The position numbers and the translations under genes are program-made. 38,926 nt of DNA from an uncultured Saprospiraceae bacterium (GTDB lineage Bacteria; Bacteroidota; Bacteroidia; Chitinophagales; Saprospiraceae), in the NCBI GenBank assembly GCA_937928045.1, contig CALFWO010000071.1:1-38926 (forward strand). The letters run 5' to 3'. This document shows positions 35,561-38,926 of the stretch, piece by piece; position 1 is the first letter of the stretch; every line of letters begins with the position of its first letter. The notes below the pieces were generated by a model. The model did not search any database, had not been told where the DNA came from, and was given only the letters and a program-made list of their open reading frames with translations.

Positions 35561-36358
35561 CTAAAATATTCTCGGCACTAAGGCAGGAACACGTTCCTTA
35601 TAGCGCTGAAAAGTTGGATTATCGTCATATTTTTTTTCGAGCATCGGGACTCCGGATACCCAATTAATTAGAATAGTGATCAATATTGGACTCAAAATGG
35701 AATAATACCATAAATTTCCACTGCTCATTATTAGGAAAATCCCAATCCAATGAATGATTTGACCTAAATAATTTGGATGGCGACTGTAATTCCAAAGTCC
35801 AGACATCATGATTTTGCCAGCATTTTCCCTTTTTTGCTTGAAAACAGACAATTGATAGTCTCCAATCGATTCGATTGAGGTCCCAAGAAACCAGATTGCT
35901 ATGCCTAAATATTGCCAAATCCCAATTTGACCGGAACCTGAAAGATCCATAATTGGCAAAATCATTACCCAGTTTAAAAAACCTTGCAAACAGAAAATTT
36001 GCAGAAAGGAGCGCCACAAAAATGTAGAACCCCAGCTATTGCGCCAGTTCGCATACCTCCAATCTTCTTTTTTGTTTCGTTTTCGTGTAAAAATATGCAG
36101 TGAAAGTCGGCTCTGGGATGCTGTCACAAGTGTAGGAAGTAAAATCCCATATGGAAGCTCAAAAAAATAGTAGAGTAACCAGACATTTAATATCATATTA
36201 GTTCCCCAAATAATGTCTACGATGCTATTATCTTGCATATAAATACAGATGAAATACCAAGCAATGAAATAGCAAAGGCTTACACAAAGCGTTAGTAAAT
36301 AAGGATTCTGCAACATCTGTCTGGAATATTTGACATAGTTAACAGCATTTTTCGGCAT
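35561..36358 (-). CDS. DUF1295 family membrane protein
   Basis: A 265-residue polytopic membrane protein of the DUF1295/steroid 5-alpha-reductase-like superfamily. The fold's signature GLWNYSRHPNYLGQ is present near residue 187, with the C-terminal GVPMLEKKYDDNPTFQRYKERVPALVP. About six membrane segments can be seen (for example YLLTLCVSLCYFIAWYFICI and WQYLGIAIWFLGTSI). Relatives include isoprenylcysteine methyltransferases and sterol or lipid reductases; the substrate here is unknown. It lies 26 bases upstream of ubiE on the same strand. Confidence 0.85.
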   Translation of the reverse strand: MPKNAVNYVKYSRQMLQNPYLLTLCVSLCYFIAWYFICIYMQDNSIVDIIWGTNMILNVWLLYYFFELPYGILLPTLVTASQSRLSLHIFTRKRNKKEDWRYANWRNSWGSTFLWRSFLQIFCLQGFLNWVMILPIMDLSGSGQIGIWQYLGIAIWFLGTSIESIGDYQLSVFKQKRENAGKIMMSGLWNYSRHPNYLGQIIHWIGIFLIMSSGNLWYYSILSPILITILINWVSGVPMLEKKYDDNPTFQRYKERVPALVPRIF

Positions 36359-36521
36359 AGGTTTTGTCCTTAAGTAAATACCTACATATAAATTCTTCCC
36401 ACCCTACACTTTATCCTGTCACAAAAGAGCTGAATTCTGATGTTTATCATTTGATTCGCTTTCTACATTTGTTCTAAGCGACTGAGGTCATCTCAATCCA
36501 TTAACCGGTAGAAGCGCGCAA

Positions 36522-36607
36522 CCTGTCAGGTTTGCTTTTTAGACAAAGAACGAACAACTATGACTAAACCAGCAAATAAAGCCTGGCAGGTTTGCTTTTA
36601 TAGCAAA
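36522..36607. repeat. Pair of direct repeats with CCTG-N-CAGG palindromes
   Basis: CCTGTCAGGTTTGCTTTT at 36522-36539 recurs as CCTGGCAGGTTTGCTTTT at 36582-36599, exactly 60 bases apart. Each starts with a CCTG-N-CAGG palindrome, and each is followed by a CAAA segment able to pair with TTTG (GTTTGC with GCAAAC in the second). The remaining intergenic sequence (36359-36651) shows no gene. The pair may be a dispersed repeat element, or operator or leader hairpins for the gene at 36652. Confidence 0.55.
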
Positions 36608-36651
36608 CATGCACAGCGATTTAACTAATACTTTTAAACTAAAATCCCAGC

Positions 36652-37299
36652 ATGTCTATGAGAATTTGTATTACCGCTTTCCTATCTTTCCTATTCCTAT
36701 CAACTTCAGTAATTGCTCAAAAAGGCGAAAAAGTTCCAGCCTATGTAATCTTGTCTAACGGCAAAAAGGTAGAGGGGAAGTTCAAAGTTGGCACCATTAC
36801 CGACAATGAAGTGAAAGTGACTTTTTTCAACTCCTCAGGATCCAAAACAATCTACAAGCCTACTGATTTAAAGGGCTACGGATACGAAAGTATCGAATTG
36901 GATGATTTAGGCGATGAGGTAACCGAATGGGTGCATTTTGAAACTCAGAAAGTAGATTATCCACCTAAGCCTTTTGGACCTACCACTGTTTTCATGCAAC
37001 GCGAGATGGAAGGGGCAGTAACTTTATATTGCTACTACATGGAATCTCGGGCAGATGTTAAAAATCCTTTCCGTTACTTCTATTATGTGAAAGACCTAAA
37101 TGGGGAATTAAAAAAAGTAGAAAAAGAAGACTTTACCAGCGTTGCTAAGACCGTATTCGGTGAGTATGCTGCCTTGACCAATAATTTGGGCAAGAAAGGA
37201 TTTGACTACAGAAATTTAGACCGTATGGTTAGAGACTATAATTACTGGACAGTGAATCGTCATGATGCCTCTGAGTATAGAGTAGCGATGAAGAACTAG
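36652..37299 (+). CDS. Hypothetical secreted protein
   Basis: A 215-residue protein with a signal peptide (residues 1-22, MRICITAFLSFLFLSTSVIAQ). The mature part starts with a small beta-rich module (YVILSNGKKVEGKFKVGTI, then VTFFNSSGSKTIYKPTDLKGYGY) of a kind often seen in Bacteroidota periplasmic or surface proteins of unknown role. A C-terminal Tyr-rich helical part follows (FGEYAALTNNLGKKGFDYRNLDRMVRDYNYW). No catalytic motif is seen. It is preceded by the paired CCTG repeats and followed by a hairpin terminator, so it is probably monocistronic. Confidence 0.65.
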   Translation: MSMRICITAFLSFLFLSTSVIAQKGEKVPAYVILSNGKKVEGKFKVGTITDNEVKVTFFNSSGSKTIYKPTDLKGYGYESIELDDLGDEVTEWVHFETQKVDYPPKPFGPTTVFMQREMEGAVTLYCYYMESRADVKNPFRYFYYVKDLNGELKKVEKEDFTSVAKTVFGEYAALTNNLGKKGFDYRNLDRMVRDYNYWTVNRHDASEYRVAMKN

Positions 37300-37317
37300 T
37301 CAGAAAACAAATGATTG

Positions 37318-37357
37318 GGAAAAGGGTGTTGTTTAGTGAGAAATAACACCCTTTTAC
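37318..37357 (+). terminator. Hairpin terminator after secreted protein gene
   Basis: AAAAGGGTGTT (37320-37330) pairs with AACACCCTTTT (37345-37355) around a 14-base loop, ending in four Ts. The stem is strong but the T tract is short. Confidence 0.75.
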
Positions 37358-37404
37358 TATTGTGCCCATTGCAACTATTTCGTAACAAAATAAGCCGCTT
37401 TAGA

Positions 37405-37436
37405 TTGAAATTTTAGAGGTCTTTTCACTACTTTTG
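37405..37436 (+). promoter_or_regulatory. gyrA promoter
   Basis: TTG at 37405-37407, 21 bp, then TACTTTTG at 37429-37436 fits the Bacteroidota promoter consensus. It predicts an untranslated leader of about 120 bases before the gyrA ATG at 37565, longer than other leaders in the window and without an evident hairpin terminator. Confidence 0.5.
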
Positions 37437-37564
37437 CTGGACAGAAAGGGGTTGGCAGTAAGGAACGATTTCCAAGCCAGCTCACAAGCTTATGATTCAC
37501 CATTTTACACAATCTAACCTTGTGATGCCCCACATCAATCTAAAAGAAACACTTAAGCACCTAC

Positions 37565-38926
37565 ATGGCTTCAGATCAGCGAATAATTCCAATTAGTATT
37601 GAGGAAGAAATGAAATCTGCGTACATCGATTATTCGATGTCAGTAATCGTTTCCAGAGCCCTCCCAGATGTAAGAGATGGACTAAAACCTGTCCACAGAA
37701 GAGTTCTTTATGGAATGTCAGACCTCGGCTTGACCGCAGGAAAGGCACACAAAAAGTCCGCAAGAATTGTTGGAGAGGTTTTGGGTAAATATCACCCGCA
37801 TGGAGATCAATCGGTTTACGACTCCATGGTTCGTATGGCACAGCATTGGTCGTTAAGATATCCACTTATTGATGGCCAAGGAAACTTCGGCTCAATGGAT
37901 GGCGATTCTCCCGCAGCAATGAGGTATACCGAAGCAAGATTGCAACGTATTTCTGATGAGTTGCTTGCAGATATCAACAAAGACACTGTTGACTTCTCTC
38001 TAAATTTTGATGATAGTCTAAAAGAGCCTACAGTGCTCCCGACAAAGCTGCCAAATCTTTTGATTAATGGAGCTTCGGGAATTGCAGTTGGTATGGCTAC
38101 AAATATGCCCCCACATAATTTGAGTGAGGTTATTGATGGTACCGTGGCCTATATTGAAAATAATGACATCGAAATTGATGAATTAATTACGCACATTAAG
38201 GCACCAGATTTCCCTACAGGAGGAGTTATTTATGGATACGATGGTGTAAAAGAGGCGTTCCATACAGGTAGAGGGCGTGTAGTGATGCGAGCTAAAGCTA
38301 CTTTCGAGGAAGTTCAAGGTCGCGAATGTATTGTAGTGACTGAGATTCCGTATCAGGTTAATAAGGCAGATATGATTAAGAAGACTGCTGACTTGGTCAA
38401 TGAAAAGAAAATAGAAGGGATATCAAGTATACGGGACGAATCGGATAGAAAAGGGATGCGTATCGTATATATTCTAAAAAGAGATTCTATTCCTAACATT
38501 GTTCTTAATACATTATATAAGTACACTGCACTACAATCCTCATTCAGTGTGAATAATATAGCCCTTGTAAATGGTAGGCCACAGCTACTAAATGTGAAGG
38601 AGATGATTCACTATTTTGTAGAGCATCGTCATGAGGTTGTCGTGCGTCGTACGAAATTTGAATTAAAAAAGGCAGAAGATAGAGCCCATATCTTAGAGGG
38701 TCTCATCATTGCTTCAGACAATATTGATGAGGTAATTAAGATTATTAGAGCTTCTTCAAATGCTGATGAAGCTAGAAATAATTTAATAGAACGATTCAAA
38801 CTCTCAGAAATTCAAGCCAAAGCTATTGTCGAAATGCGACTACGCCAGTTAACTGGATTAGAGCAAGATAAGCTTCGCGATGAGTATGATGAGATTATCA
38901 AAACTATCGCTGACCTCAAAGATATC
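37565..38926 (+). CDS. gyrA: DNA gyrase subunit A (5' part, runs off the window)
   Basis: The first 454 codons of the DNA-cleaving gyrase subunit. It shows the family start ([38 protein letters not shown]), the winged-helix region [19 protein letters not shown] and the catalytic Tyr121 in [10 protein letters not shown]. The tower region follows, and the sequence reaches the coiled-coil gate ([13 protein letters not shown]). The frame is open to the last base, so the C-terminal part lies outside. The quinolone-determining loop reads [10 protein letters not shown]: Gln82 is at the place of E. coli Ser83, while Asp86 (E. coli Asp87) is kept. Gyrase A rather than ParC is chosen for the N-terminal sequence and the [20 protein letters not shown] block. 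Confidence 0.95.
   Translation, partial: MASDQRIIPISIEEEMKSAYIDYSMSVIVSRALPDVRDGLKPVHRRVLYGMSDLGLTAGKAHKKSARIVGEVLGKYHPHGDQSVYDSMVRMAQHWSLRYPLIDGQGNFGSMDGDSPAAMRYTEARLQRISDELLADINKDTVDFSLNFDDSLKEPTVLPTKLPNLLINGASGIAVGMATNMPPHNLSEVIDGTVAYIENNDIEIDELITHIKAPDFPTGGVIYGYDGVKEAFHTGRGRVVMRAKATFEEVQGRECIVVTEIPYQVNKADMIKKTADLVNEKKIEGISSIRDESDRKGMRIVYILKRDSIPNIVLNTLYKYTALQSSFSVNNIALVNGRPQLLNVKEMIHYFVEHRHEVVVRRTKFELKKAEDRAHILEGLIIASDNIDEVIKIIRASSNADEARNNLIERFKLSEIQAKAIVEMRLRQLTGLEQDKLRDEYDEIIKTIADLKDI

Noticed and set aside
36522-36607. CRISPR array
   Set aside because: Only two repeat units with a 42-base spacer and no cas genes; better described as a direct repeat pair.

Overview
The window looks like a chromosomal segment of a marine or environmental member of the Bacteroidota, probably near the Saprospiria or a related lineage. 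The evidence is: two PorT-type type IX secretion (T9SS) proteins; a 1763-residue secreted protein with SprB-like repeats and a T9SS type A sorting domain; several Bacteroidota-type promoter boxes (TAnnTTTG); weak Shine-Dalgarno sequences; and a 35-40% GC, A/T-rich codon style. The lineage is inferred from gene style and was not tested by a search.

Layout. 1-1490 is a very AT-rich segment with a lipoprotein and a polytopic membrane protein. A sharp composition change follows, with a histidine kinase and a LuxR-type response regulator (1495-2993). 3016-5144 (minus strand) holds a zinc-ribbon membrane protein coupled to a penicillin-binding-protein-like serine hydrolase. 5316-7990 is a two-subunit molybdenum hydroxylase. 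After a structured 304 bp intergenic region come a DUF937-OmpA fusion protein (minus), a Qnr-like pentapeptide repeat protein, a membrane-anchored DNA/RNA nuclease and a HerA/YjgR-like ATPase. 13203-14911 (minus) has a thioredoxin-fold protein and RibD. 15059-19517 has an AP2/degenerate-HNH DNA-binding protein, HemE, AccD, an MscS-like channel and a small secreted SnoaL-like protein. BshC (minus) diverges from a glpK-selU-selD-permease run (21279-25974). A GNAT protein converges on that run with no base between the stop codons. 26983-32274 is the giant T9SS cargo. 33162-36358 (minus) is DUF1295 - ubiE - porT - porT. A small secreted protein and the 5' part of gyrA close the window.

How the genes fit together. 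Most are housekeeping: haem, riboflavin, fatty acid, menaquinone, bacillithiol and glycerol metabolism, tRNA selenation and gyrase. The T9SS theme links the tandem porT genes to the giant cargo protein. SelD makes the selenophosphate used by SelU. UbiE and PorT overlap and are probably translationally coupled.

Most interesting points: (i) an AP2-domain protein whose HNH motif seems to have lost a catalytic His and which carries an AT-hook-like tail; (ii) a secreted thioredoxin-fold domain fused to eight two-cysteine tandem repeats and SprB repeats; (iii) a porT tandem duplication with what looks like a third 3'-end remnant; (iv) a GyrA with Gln at the quinolone-target Ser position, in the same window as a Qnr-like protein. 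I found no transposase, tRNA, rRNA or CRISPR array.
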